Assembly (NCBI GenBank): GCA_011799875.1
Contig: CM022298.1
Coordinates: forward strand, 48,483,375 to 48,547,374
DNA length: 64,000 nucleotides
DNA from: Thinopyrum elongatum
Taxonomy: Eukaryota; Streptophyta; Magnoliopsida; Poales; Poaceae
Reading direction: 5' to 3'
Program-made: the position numbers and the translations under genes
The notes under the pieces: model-generated
What the model was told of the DNA's origin: nothing
The model's database searches: none
What the model saw: only the letters and a program-made list of their open reading frames with translations
In this document: positions 46,501 to 57,665 of the stretch, piece by piece
Layout of the letters: every line of letters starts with the position of its first letter
Numbering within the stretch: the first letter of the stretch is position 1

Positions 46501-48862
46501 TAAGTCTGGATCTTTTGAAATCATTTGAAAGGTTTTCAAAATGAAGTAGAAGTTATTGTAACAAGAAAATTATGTTTCTACAATTCGATTGCAGAAAGAA
46601 ATATTTGAGTTACAAGTTTAGCGAATGTCTGATGCGTTGTGAAAGGGGTTTCATAACTTGCACCTCCCGGAACACCACTGCAAGTGGAAAGTCCGTGAAG
46701 ATGTAATCGAACCATTTATGACATGGTAAGATCAAAGATGACATAAATAAATTTGCCATTATCCCTTTTAAAAGGTGATGCTTTAGAGACTGCGGCTTTT
46801 ACACTGAAAAGAGCTCCATCAGGTCTGTTGAAATGACACCATGGTATGGTACACCCAACCATGTTATATCTTTTCTTAACATTTGGAATATGGGGCTTGT
46901 GTAAAAGGTTACAAACCTATTCCAAATCAGACAAGTGCTACTTTGTAGGTTATCCCAAGTCATTGGGTATTCCCCCACCACTATACCGAGGCAAAAGTTT
47001 TTGCCACAAAACGGTATGCTTTTTGAAGAAAATGGTTCTTTGAAAAAGGTGAGTGGGAGAATAGTGCAACTCGACGAGATAAACAGTATCTTCGCCATCA
47101 GATCAAAGGAAAGAGACCTTGGAAGTAATTCCGGAGTTTCCTACTGCGACTGATACGGAAGTCTCTACAATAAAATGTATGGACTTCGGTCGAACTTGCA
47201 GCTGAACCACGTAGGCAAGGCTCGTGCAAACCTCTCAGGTGCGCAAACGAGATATTGTTGTTAGACAACAGTATACCTACGATACACAAGGAAGCGTTGA
47301 TGGGCCCTAACTCCGGAATTGGCTAAATGCCAATACAATCCGAGATAGTTTCCATATAAGTGATTCAAGATTAAAACCTTGATACACCTTTCGGAAGACT
47401 TAGAGTCTGACGAATATTTATGGAACTATAACTGATATGAATAAAAATGTTTTATCCATAAAGCTCGACTTGTTGCAATATACTAGTTCAAGGAGTTGAC
47501 TACGATGAGGTTGCTTCATCGTAGCGATGCTTAAATTCGGTTCGGGTTGAACTAGCAATTAATACATATTTCATATCATGAGATATAAAACAATGGATGA
47601 CAAAAGGATTTCCATCTGATGGAAATGAAACCAAGGACCTGCATGTGTTACAGTCCAAGGTATTTTGTCAATCCAGAGGATGCTAGAAAGGGTGCAAACT
47701 TCAGAGTTCCAGCGATGGACAGAAGAGAGCAAAGTGGAGTTGGAATCTTTGTGTTTTGATGAAATGGTCAAAGGAGTTTTGACTTCATCAATGGATAACG
47801 AAGATGCTTGTAATTCAAGAAAGTAAGTGGGAGCCTAATAACATTTCTAAAAACCTTGTGTGCTTGACACATTGTTAATTGGAAATAAAATTCTTGACAC
47901 GAATTAGGACTTCATTTGAAAATAGTTTTTTGATGAAGTGCTTGGGCTAAATAGCCTTAATATTAGTCATGATGATCTATGAAGATAGATTTACCTAATG
48001 GGGCTAAGCAATAAATACATATTGACAAGATGCTAAAACTTTTTAGCATTTAAAACGCCAAGGAGTGATTCTTGCCGAAGTCACATGGAAAGAGTTTTTG
48101 CAAGACTCGGTGTCCCAAAAACACTGATGAGCAAAATACATGATGGGGATTCCACACACTCTTGTGTTTGGATTAATCATGTATTCCATGGTATGTATAA
48201 CAACCAGATATGTCCAATACTCCCAAAGTTGTTGCGAGTATAGATACCAAAGTGATCAAAAGTATTGATCAAGGGACAACAGTGAAAAAGGGTCATTGAG
48301 TACTATAGTAGCACTGATGACAAGTTTTCTCGCAAGTAGAGATCATGAAGAATTCGTTGTAAAAGGTTACATCGATACAGTCTTCATCATTTCTCCATGC
48401 GATTTTCGATTTAAATTGACGGTTTTGTGTAACACACAATATGGTGGCACAGTTAGTTGGAATTTGTTCAAACAAGTTACTGTGGCGAATTCTATAACAG
48501 AGGCAAAGTATGTTGCCGCTTTTAAAGCGACAAAGAAGATGTTGAATCATATAGTTCATTCATGAACTTAGTATGGTTCCAAGATGGCTTTTGTCAATGG
48601 GACACTACTGCAAGTAGTTGCTCCATAACTCAGTCTGAGGAATCCAGGTTCGACCTGTGATTCGCATACATATCAAGCCAAGTCCACACAAAATATGACT
48701 TTTGTGAAAGCATGAAAACGTGAGGATATGCAAAGATACACACGGAGCTGAAGTCGTCAGATCCGTTGAACATTCAGGCTATACCACAAGCGAAGCATAT
48801 TTACACCGGTGTGCCACAGGTGTAAAGTGCATTAGCATTAACTAGATTATTGACTCTAGTGT
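43550..48862 (+). pseudogene. Copia internal region, degraded gag-pol
   Basis: No long ORF survives in 5.3 kb. Recognisable pieces, in order, are integrase (46282-46464: EIPFTGHKERAKNLL, IIHFDVCSP), a later integrase block (about 46905-47040: YSKSDKCYFVGYPKS, then FEENG) and RNase H (about 48420-48540: GGTVSWNLFKQVTVANSIT, EAKYVAAFKA). This order and these motifs fit the Angela/BARE lineage of Copia. 45780-46160 contains a duplicated stretch around TTTTACACACTCTAGCCCATTG. Reverse transcriptase active-site motifs are not visible. Confidence 0.75.
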
Positions 48863-48873
48863 AAGTGGGAGTC
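48863..48873 (+). other. Polypurine tract of the Copia element
   Basis: AAGTGGGAGTC directly before the right LTR, matching the AAGTGGGAG tract of Angela/BARE elements. Confidence 0.8.
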
Positions 48874-51050
48874 TGTAGGAGATATGCCCTAGAGGCAATA
48901 ATAAATGTTATTGATTATCTCCCTGTTCATAATTAGGTTTATGTTCCATGCTATAACTGCTATGGTTCTCGAGTCTGCAAATAAAACGAGGCTCGGAGGA
49001 AGACTCATATGCACGTGTGGAATAATAAACGGTAATATGTATTCCTAGTCTGGCCTCTAAGACTAGCTCAAGTATTGCATGATGGTTCTGTTTTCCTGAT
49101 CATGGGCATGTCTATGCCAGCAATTTTGAGGGCACAGTGTTAGAAGAACATTTGTGTTGAATCGACCCAAATTGATGTTATGCTATGAGTTACATTCGTC
49201 ACATATTAATGGTTAATAACACAGAGATGGTTAATGTTTGCAAAATTCCTTAGACCATGAGAGTGTCGAGTTTCTTCATACTTGCTTCATGAACTTTGGG
49301 GTTTGTTAAACGTCATCCGTAAATGGGTGGCTATTACGGCGGCTTACGGGTTCATGGAAAAGTGTGTCAAGTAACTTGATAGCTCGAGATTGGGATTTGC
49401 TCCTCCGACGATGGAGAGATATCTCCGGGCCCTCTCGGTGTTATGGTATCCATCATCGTCTGGCCAGACACTTTGTGATTTGATCACAGGGATGCCGGAA
49501 CACGGTAACGAGAAAAGAGAACAATACCGGTAACGAGGTAACTGGCATAGTGGACAAGTTGTTGTTCCACGGAAATGCCTACATGTCTAACCTCGGGTAT
49601 TTGTAACATATCGTGAAGCAACAGGAATAGCACACGGCAACTGGAGGTTCACTCGAATATTCATTCGTGTGGGTATAGGGGTCAATATGGGTGTCCACGG
49701 CTCCGATGTTGATCATTGATCGGAAGGTGTTCCTTGTCATGTCTATACTTCACCGAACCTATAGGGTCACACGCTTAAGGGTCATCTATCTGCTGAATAC
49801 TAGACAGGGAGTCTGAGAGAAAATCACCGAAAAGTTTCGGAGACAACGGAAGAGTTCCGGAGAGAGAACACTGAAAAAGTTTCGGTAAAACCGAAAAGTT
49901 GTTTCGGATAAAACCATTGATCCAAAAAGGTTTCGGCAAGCACCGGGAATGTTTTGGAGGTTGCCAGATTGGTCTGGTAATTTCTGGAATTTTTCTGGAG
50001 AAAAAACCGAAAAAAAAGTTTCGGAGCTGCCGGAGTTGTTTGCCGGGTAAACAAAGATGGTTTTAAGTTAAACCACCATACTGGAAATGTTCCAGAGCGC
50101 GTCCAGATAATTTTAGAGGGTGCCGGAAATGTTCTGGGACCTTCTGGAATTTTTCAGAAATAATAGTCGCGGAAAACATCTTGTCCCAGCGTGAGGGGAC
50201 AAGATCCCACGGATCGTGGGGGCTGTTTTTGGGCTGTTTTTGGGGGGGCCCCCTTTGGGAGCAGCCCCCTTGTGGCTGGACAAAATGTTGGGGGGGGGGC
50301 CCCCATGGTGGGGGGCAGCCCCCACAAATGGTGGAGAGTGTTGGGAGGAAGGTGGGGCCCCATGGGGGAACACCATGGACAAGGGAACATGTTTTTCCCT
50401 TGTTTGGTGGGAACATGTTCTCCTTGTTTTGTGGGAACATGTTTTCCCCATGTTTAGTGGGCTGAATTTTCAGCCCCCTCCACCCCTTCCACCACTATAT
50501 AAGGAGGAGGAGAGGTGCTCTCCAACTCCACTCCAACTCTCTCACACAAGCCATGCATGATCTGGCATTCTCTCTCGCTCCCACGAAATAGTTTCGTCGT
50601 GCCGAAAGGCTGTCTGGGTTCCGGTGGGAACTAGTTCTGGACGGCGAAGCCCTGCCGGATAGATGGCACCGTATGTGTGCAACCCCGTAGAGAGGTCGTA
50701 GTTTCGTCCTTTTGCCCGAGGGGCTGTTCGAGTGTCCTCCCGAAGGGCTGTCCGAGTGACGGTCCGAGTTCTGTGAGTCCTCCCGAAGGGCTGTCCACGA
50801 CACCGTCCGGGGGACTGTCCGACCGCCTCCCGGAGGGCTGTCCGAGTGGCGGATGAGGGAGTACATCCTCGCGGTTGGGAGGTTGTAAATCCTAGCTGCG
50901 GGGATCTGCACCGACGATCGTCATCGACTCTACTTCCGCTGCGCTACGAGTCGGTAACGAAAATGATCAAACCTTGTATGCAGTCTCCATAGTGGTCCTG
51001 GGCTGGTGCGTAGGTCGGAAATTTTTTGTTTTCTACTGCGTTCCCCAACA
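48874..51050 (+). repeat. Copia right LTR
   Basis: 2177 bp, TG to CA, followed by ATTCT at 51051. About eight single-base differences from the left full LTR. Confidence 0.95.
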
Positions 51051-51583
51051 ATTCTATATATTATTTTTATTTGTATCCACATAGATCTTTTAGTTCGAGT
51101 ACTGTTCAGTTGCATAGTAGTATGGCTTATATTGCAATTTAGCTTCCTCCACTCATTGCTTTGCTTAGTTAAATTTGTGGGATAACACAAATATATAGGT
51201 GTGCTTATATTATGTGTACTTCCTTAGTTTCTTTAGACAAATTTTATAGATGAGAAAAAATCATTTTTTCTGATAAATTGTTTCATGTGCAGAACAATAA
51301 GCAAATGTTGTAACAAGGCCAACATAAAGATGATGTAGTCATGCATAGGTAAATGATTCTTCAATAAATATTCAAATTTTCAATCCTCTTACCATTTTTT
51401 ATCTTGGTGCTATTCTAGACAACTGAACTGATTCTCGATATTATAATTCTTATACTCTTAACACAACTGGCAAAATAAGTTCCGACTCCAGTGTTATTCT
51501 TATATTGCAGGAAGACCAAATGGCACTTGGTTTAGATTGCTTTCTGTGGCACAGAGGTTGATTGGAGCAAAATGACTCCATCC
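51051..51583 (+). repeat. Host flank, copy 2 (original position)
   Basis: The 533 bp that are duplicated at 42843-43375; here they continue without break into the rest of the Helitron (CATCCATCAGC). Confidence 0.9.
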
Positions 51584-54099
51584 ATCAGCTAAGAGAAAAA
51601 GGGTTCAATCCTTCATCTGAGATAAATCATTTCCTAAAAGCTCTCCTATGATGTGATGTGACTATTGTTTTAAATTGATTATGTCTATTGCAAGCACAAG
51701 CTATTAAGCTAAAAAAATACTCTTTTAGGCTATATTGTTAGTGTTTCAGATTGCTTTCTTTTGTTAGCTTTATCAGAGGTAACATTTGTCGCAATTCTTA
51801 TCTGTTTGAACTCAATGCATTTATGTGTTGTGCCCCGTGCCCAGAATTTTTGCCTCCTTATATAACTTGGTTTAATCAATGACGTATATAATTTACACTA
51901 ATGTTCTAATTTTTACTGCTTATGAATCCACTTTTGCCAGTTTTCTTATGGAAGTGGTTGTACTGGCATGACCATGTACATGTGCATCTTCCTTTCATGA
52001 TGATATAAAGATGTTATTAATTTTCTCATCTCATAGGTATAGTAACTCAAAGTACATACATGATTATAGGACCCCCATATATTGTTAGGAAATGCAGTAG
52101 TTATATGTTCTTTATTTATTGTAAATGAATTCAAACGGTTCTTACCACCGTTTGCGATCTCTTCATTTTCTGAGATCAGTCAATAGCTAATGTTTTTTAT
52201 TTCTTCATTTCTTCTTTTGGGTCAGCGGGTGAGCTAATTTGGATAATTTGTTCTTTATATATTCAGCAGCTGGATGCTTTAAAGGATATGAACATAATCC
52301 ATTGTTCGATTCTGAACCTGCTGCCATGCCTCCACCTTCATGCAGTGGGCTTGACTGGATCTTATGTTTTTCTCGCCGGAGATTCCCGACGCCACCAGCT
52401 ACTACCCTGTTCCTCTCCCACCCTGGCACAACAAGGCACCTCTTCCTCTCCTCTGAATGCAACCGAAGGCCATCCCACCTGACATCCATGGCGCTAATTT
52501 CCATTTCAGAATTACAGTGTGAGTTGTTTCTACACGCAACAAAATCTATCAGGCCCATGAGTGTTGAATTGGGTTCGACTCAATTACAAGACAAGAGCAG
52601 CCAAGAGGAATACAATAAGACACATTCCACTTCGTATCCACATTTCACGGTACCTCGCCTGCATCCAAAAGTGCGGCTACAGCTACCCTGACCTGGTCAA
52701 GGTACAAACCCAACCCCTCTCGACGGGTCTCGACCCAATCTTGGTAAATCCTCAACACTCTCGCTCTCCCTCTCTCTTTCGCTGGCTCCCATGCAGTGTT
52801 ATGTTGTTTACTAAATTCTCCAGTTATTTTCAGTTTTCAGTTAGGCTCTGTGTAGTGATTATCTCAACTTACGCAATAACAACTATACCATCGTGATGCG
52901 TAATTATAGATTGTTTTAGTGCTATAATTTGTTCTGGCTTCTATGTTTTACAGTATTCTATGTAAATTAGAGTATCTTTGACGTACATTTCTTGATTTTT
53001 TTAGTGTTAGGGGACAAAATATGTATCCTTAATAAGCTATGCCTACATTTTTTGTTTGCTCTTTTTGACCCAAATAAACCACACCATTACCATATTTTAC
53101 ACTAATGTCATGTTTAATCGTTCGCATAACTTTGGAAGTTTAGTTCAGTTAAAAAGATCATCCCATGTGACCGGAAGGTGTTTATGTTCAGATTATAGAT
53201 CATATGCAATTTAATGTTTTTAAATGGATAGGGTGATTGGCAATAGATAAATGATATTAGCTTTGCATTCTGGATTATTTCCTTTTCGGCTATAGGTTTT
53301 AGTTACAGAATTTAACTATAGGTTTGTTTCTGTAACTTGTTTGGCTTTAGAACAGGATTTTGCATGGCTTACAAAAGAAAGAGTGAGATGATTTGGTTGA
53401 GGTGTGGGACTGCACTGTGGATCTGATCCGGATTGTTTTAGCTCGGATTTTGTCGTCTTTTTCTACCTCTTATTTCACTTTGGGTGGGGTGTTAGGCGTT
53501 TCTTCCTTGGATTCTAGCTATCTCCTTTTCTTTCTCTTCTTCTTCTTTCATTTTTCTTTTCTTTGTCTTCGCCTTAGCACTGAAATGCATACCTACTGTT
53601 TTGCAGGTAATCTTGGTGTGAGCTCAAGGTAAAAGGCAAAGCATGAAGGTAGGCAATCATCCTTGGCCGATTAGGTGTCCGTGGCATTCGTGCTCGTCAG
53701 TGGGACGGTGCAAGGTGCAACTCCGATGTGGCAGCGTGGATGTGCGGTGTAGGAAGCGGTTCCTCGCCGGCTGGACGGTGTTCAGGCGCACCCCCGGCGC
53801 CCACTTAGTACTGCCTCGGATACAACCTCCCTCGGTGAGCTCCATCTTCCTCCTGCTCCTCTGCGTCGGCTACTGTATGGGACATGGCCCGGGCTATGAT
53901 GACCAGTTATGAGTTATTGCTGATATAGGCATGCTCTCGAGAAATCGAGGCACCTGTGGGTATTAAGTTGGATCCCCCCTCGTTTCTTTGAGCCATTTTG
54001 ATCACGTTCTTATTTTAGTGGCTCTGTCCTTGGATGGTCATTTCTGATGAGTGATAACCAGGGCAGTTTCGCCCTCGTAAGGACATATTGATATGGTGA
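51584..54099 (+). other. Helitron internal sequence, exon-like pieces of unknown genes
   Basis: Mostly AT-rich intron-like DNA. Two stretches look exonic by composition: 52265-52690 (proline/serine-rich reading) and 53640-53880 (basic, cysteine-containing reading), each next to AG or GT sites. No family is recognised. A T/C-rich run is at 53515-53560. Confidence 0.35.
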
Positions 54100-54528
54100 T
54101 CCAGAAACAAGAACCATGGGAGAACCCTGACCTCAGAGCTCAGACGAATCTTGCCGTTCGTTGCGTTGGCTTGATGCGTTTCTGGCCGTTGGATCACGCG
54201 CGTGGAAGGCCTCGGCCGTCGGATCGAACCCGTGCTCCTGTAGCAATGAATAGTTACTCCCACGGTGAAATATCTCATGCCACCGCCTGTAATTTATGTG
54301 CCCCACCGGTTGAAAGCCATTCTTGCTAGGGCGATGATGATTAACCATGGCTAAAATAAGTGTGTCTTTCAGCAATCGAGGCACCTATAGGTATCAAGTT
54401 GGATCCTCCTTATTGTCTGTAGAATCCTTTTTGATCCTGTGATACTTATTGTTCTATCCTTGGATGATCATTCTTGTTGAGTGATAACCAGGGCTGCTTC
54501 ATTGTATAAACAGATTGATCTGGTGATA
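53930..54528 (+). repeat. Diverged direct duplication flanking a second Helitron-5'-like segment
   Basis: 53945-54099 (from AATCGAGGCACCTGTGGG to GATATGGTGA) and 54370-54527 (from AATCGAGGCACCTATAGG to GATCTGGTGA) are similar, both containing TGAGTGATAACCAGGGC. Between them lies 54100-54335, which begins TCCAGAAACAAG and shares the first bases and the phrase CGGCCGTCGGATCGAACC with the Helitron start at 38084. Confidence 0.7.
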
Positions 54529-56435
54529 AGAGATGACGGGGGTAGGTTATATGATCGAGGAAAGGCAAATCTGAGCCCACTATGCATTGAACCCTGAACC
54601 CTTTTTATTTGTATTTAAAGGTGTTTCTTTTTTATGCTTCAGTGTTTATAGCCGTCTTATGTAAAGATTTCTTCTCTCTCATACCTTTATTGCATATAAG
54701 TTGTTCTTGATCTTTTATTGTTTGTTGTTGGTCCTTGATTTAATCTGGTTAAGAGTAAGTTGCACTTTGTTATACTAGAAAGACTCGCTCCAAGCAAGTT
54801 AACGATTGAATGGCTTAGTTTTAATTCGGTGTGATACTGTTACTTCTATTTTTCTGCAAGTTACCAGTTGCAACTATTTTTTCTTACATGCTACAAATTA
54901 TGATATGTACCTCAGTGATTATGGTATTAGACTTCCAAAATAGTGGTTCATTGCCAGTCTGTACAAACACATTTGTTCCTTAACATAAACCACAGATATG
55001 CTCCCAGGTTTCAACAAGGCCAGGAGAAGATGTCACAAAGTGATCCAACATCGGCTATCTTTATGGAAGATGATGAGGTTCTCATGTCATTTTCTCTTCA
55101 CTAACAATCTTTATTTGTTTCCAAAACTTATGACACCTATTTAGTCCATTCAACCTCATATGGGGTGTTTGAATTTTGAAAGATACTGCTCGACTAGGAA
55201 TAGTATTGTGGGGTATGGTCTTTGTCTTCCATCCAACATGTGATTTCCAGTATTTTAAAAAGTTTCTACCACTATAGTATGGTATGCACGGCATCGGTGA
55301 ATTTGTTTTCTATGCCCCATGTGTCATTTTTTTTGCTAAATTGCATGCTAACATTGTTATCGGGATAGTCTGCTCATGTGAGGTGTATCTGAGACTAAGA
55401 GGGGTTAAGTTAATTCTCAAGTTCTATGAATGGTGCGCAAGTCCATCTAGATCAGCCCATCCAAAACTGAACCTATACATGTTTATTTTAGTCTTGGAGT
55501 TTAATTTACCAGATTTCAAACTGAGCGCTTTTTGGAAATCTTGAGGTTCTCACTGCATAAAAGTTACTGTTAATCTTCGCCAAAACAGGTATTTCTTTTG
55601 TGTAGTCTTTATTGTGCATTTGATACCCAGATGGTCTAATTTTCTTGTAATGCCATGAGAGTATGAGACCTCATCTATCAGAATGAAACTGTGTCCAGCA
55701 CTACAATAACATTCTACTATTGAGAGTAATGTGTAATAATATTTTGGAAGAGTATAACTCCAGAGAATTACATGATGCAAAAGGGTATACCTCCAGTTCA
55801 CTTTCTTATGCATAGTTCTTCTAATAATGTAGATTGATGATATATGATGCTTCCATGATAAGATCAAGGAATGACTGATGCTATTTCCTGGCCTATGGTT
55901 GTTGACTACTATTTTGTATTGCCATAGTTTATTGTCTGTCATCTAAAAATCGATTCATATGGATACAAGTAAGGGTCTTTTAATTTGCATTCAATCAAGC
56001 TGCTTTGTTCCTGATTCATATTAGTCTGTCCGTGATCTTCAAGTGAGCAACGGTCTGTTCTTGCAGTGTTGTGCGGTGATGGCCCTGCCCCTTGGCCACC
56101 TGACGGAGATGGAAGAGGTTCCTTCTTGCCCCCTTGCTTGGTGCTGTACCCGCTTTGTCCCGTCTGGGTGCTTATCTAGGTCTATTTACTGTGATTTGCG
56201 GTTAGAGTTTGCTAAGTTTACTAGGTTCTTCATTGCTGATCTGTGACCGGTGGTGCTGTTCTGCTGGGAACAGACGCCATTGGTGCTTTGCTATCTAACT
56301 TTGATTTCGTTGCAAACAAGTGGCTTCGATGCAGTAAAAAGTAGACCAAAACACTGGAACTAAGTCCTAATTGAGGGGTATGTATGCACACACCTCATTA
56401 TTACTAACTTGAAACGTCTTATTTTGTGTCTACAG
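54529..56435 (+). other. Helitron internal sequence with a possible small exon
   Basis: AT-rich. A piece at about 55007-55078, between a CAG and a GT, reads QEKMSQSDPTSAIFMEDDE and could be an exon; its family is unknown. 56070-56240 has a proline-rich reading. Nothing else seen. Confidence 0.35.
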
Positions 56436-56452
56436 CGGCAGTCACTTGAAGA

Positions 56453-56543
56453 AGGGCCTTTCCAAGACTGAATTGGCAAATGTTGGCCTTTCGAAGACTG
56501 AATTGGCAAATGTTTGGCCTTTCGAAGACTGAATTGGCAAATG
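56453..56543 (+). repeat. 30-bp tandem triplication
   Basis: GGCCTTTCGAAGACTGAATT followed by GGCAAATGTT occurs three times (30, 31, 30 bp). One frame reads LSKTELANVG twice; the extra T in the second unit shifts the frame. Flanking CAG and GTATTAA sites suggest an exon of a captured gene. Confidence 0.8.
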
Positions 56544-56668
56544 TTGCGATACGCAAGCCTCTTTTTTTGGATGATACTTCTAAGGTATTAATTATGTTCT
56601 TCCTGGGAATATGAGAAATAGCAATGGCATGCCCATATAATGGGTTCTATATGCTTTGGGATTTTAGG

Positions 56669-56876
56669 AACATCCAGTGTTGGACAGTGGTCCTGGTGCC
56701 CTAGGTGATGAGGTGGATTGTGCTTCAAGGTATCTGCTTTCAGGCCGGGTGCTTAGTATTTGATCCATCGGCATCGTGTATCTATGTTTGACTTTTTTTC
56801 TCTTCAAAGTATGCCAACGAAGGTGTCGCCGATTGATGAGGTGGTGTCCCCTAAAACTAAGAAGACCAGGCACTAG
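56669..56876 (+). other. Possible last exons of an unknown captured gene
   Basis: After TTTTAG an exon-like piece reads EHPVLDSGPGALGDEVDCAS and is followed by GT. After TTCAAAG a second reads MPTKVSPIDEVVSPKTKKT and ends at TAG (56874-56876). The lysine-rich acidic ending resembles a nuclear protein tail, but I cannot name a family. Confidence 0.35.
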
Positions 56877-57299
56877 GCCGATTGTTGTTAGGTGGTCACC
56901 CTTTTGGTATGTATATATAATATTCCCTTTTCTTACTTAAATGATTCATATGATGGGCATCCTGCTGATATGTGTCGTTTATGTATGCAGGTCCTTTTGG
57001 TCATCGATGCGCATAGGAGTGATGTTTGGTAGTACATTTTTTTCCTTTATGCTTTGTAGTAAAGTAGCAGGTGAATTATGTTGGGAACAACTGTACCTTG
57101 CTTTTGGTATATCCTTAATCTGTATGCTCTAAACCCAGTTATCCTGGGCAGCAGCTATATACCTTACTTTCGGTATATCTTCAGTGTTTGTGATATGTAC
57201 GGAACACGTTTGCCTTCCTATTACTCTAATTTCCTTTGAATGTACTAAATGCCATGTTAAGTTTTAGGCGTTGGATCACTCTGCTGAGCTAGGCACCTG

Positions 57300-57313
57300 T
57301 GCGCCAAGGCGCA
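57300..57313 (+). other. Upstream copy of the Helitron terminal hairpin
   Basis: TGCGCCAAGGCGCA is a perfect hairpin preceded by GGCACCTG, parallel to the real end (GGCACCCTCACGCCAAGGCG at 57543-57562). It lacks CTAG downstream and lies about 250 bp before the terminus. Confidence 0.6.
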
Positions 57314-57550
57314 CTTCTGATCATCATGTCGAGTGGCTGTGCTTTTGGTTTTGAACTTTGTGTCGAGTGGCTATCTTTTGTGCATTTACTGATCTTTTCA
57401 TGACAATATTGAGCAATGCTATGTCTCGCTACTATAACAATTGTACATTTTTTCTACTTTATTGTTATCCTTTATGAATCCATATGCTAAACCTGGATTC
57501 CTACTAAACTTAGCATTACCTAATTGACCAAAAGTTGGGATCGGCACCCT

Positions 57551-57576
57551 CACGCCAAGGCGCGATACCGATCTAG
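57551..57576 (+). other. Helitron 3' terminal hairpin and CTAG end
   Basis: Stem CGCC/GGCG with an AA loop (57553-57562), ten bases, then CTAG at 57573-57576, followed by host T at 57577. Confidence 0.65.
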
Positions 57577-57665
57577 TATATATGTATGTAGATGTATATG
57601 TATGTATGTATAGTACTTTAGTATGTAGATGTATATGTATGTATATATAGATGCTTAGTATATAT
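57577..57665. repeat. GTAT/GATGTA microsatellite, right part
   Basis: TATGTATGTAGATGTATATG repeats with two GTAGATGCTTAGTA phrases, matching the sequence cut at 38083. Confidence 0.8.

Larger units (their letters stand above)
40666..51050 (+). mobile_element. Copia LTR retrotransposon (Angela-related) with rearranged 5' end
   Basis: A complete LTR (40666-42842) flanked by ATTCT on both sides is followed by 533 bp of host flank, the last 162 bp of the LTR (43372-43533), a primer binding site, the internal region, a polypurine tract and the right LTR (48874-51050), again followed by ATTCT and the same host flank. Both full LTRs are 2177 bp and differ at about 8 positions. They begin TGTAGGAGATATGCCCTAGA, close to the Angela/BARE start, and end CGTTCCCCAACA. 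Confidence 0.95.
38084..57576 (+). mobile_element. Putative 19.5 kb Helitron with captured gene fragments and a nested Copia
   Basis: It starts TCCAGAAAGAAGAAACG after host A (38083) and ends CTAG (57573-57576) before host T. A CGCC-AA-GGCG hairpin ends 10 bases before CTAG. There is no target duplication, and the GTAT microsatellite of the host continues across the junction. The start is supported independently: a second copy of the same 5' sequence at 54100 has similarity beginning exactly at TCCAGAAA. Without the nested Copia and its duplicated flank (about 8.7 kb added after the first LTR plus the LTR itself), the Helitron is about 8.6 kb. No Rep/helicase is seen, so it is non-autonomous. 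A composite of several Helitrons is possible. Confidence 0.65.

Noticed and set aside
57292..57320. Hairpin at 57300 as the true Helitron 3' end
   Set aside because: No CTRR sequence follows within 15 bases, whereas 57573-57576 gives CTAG plus host T and restores the microsatellite.
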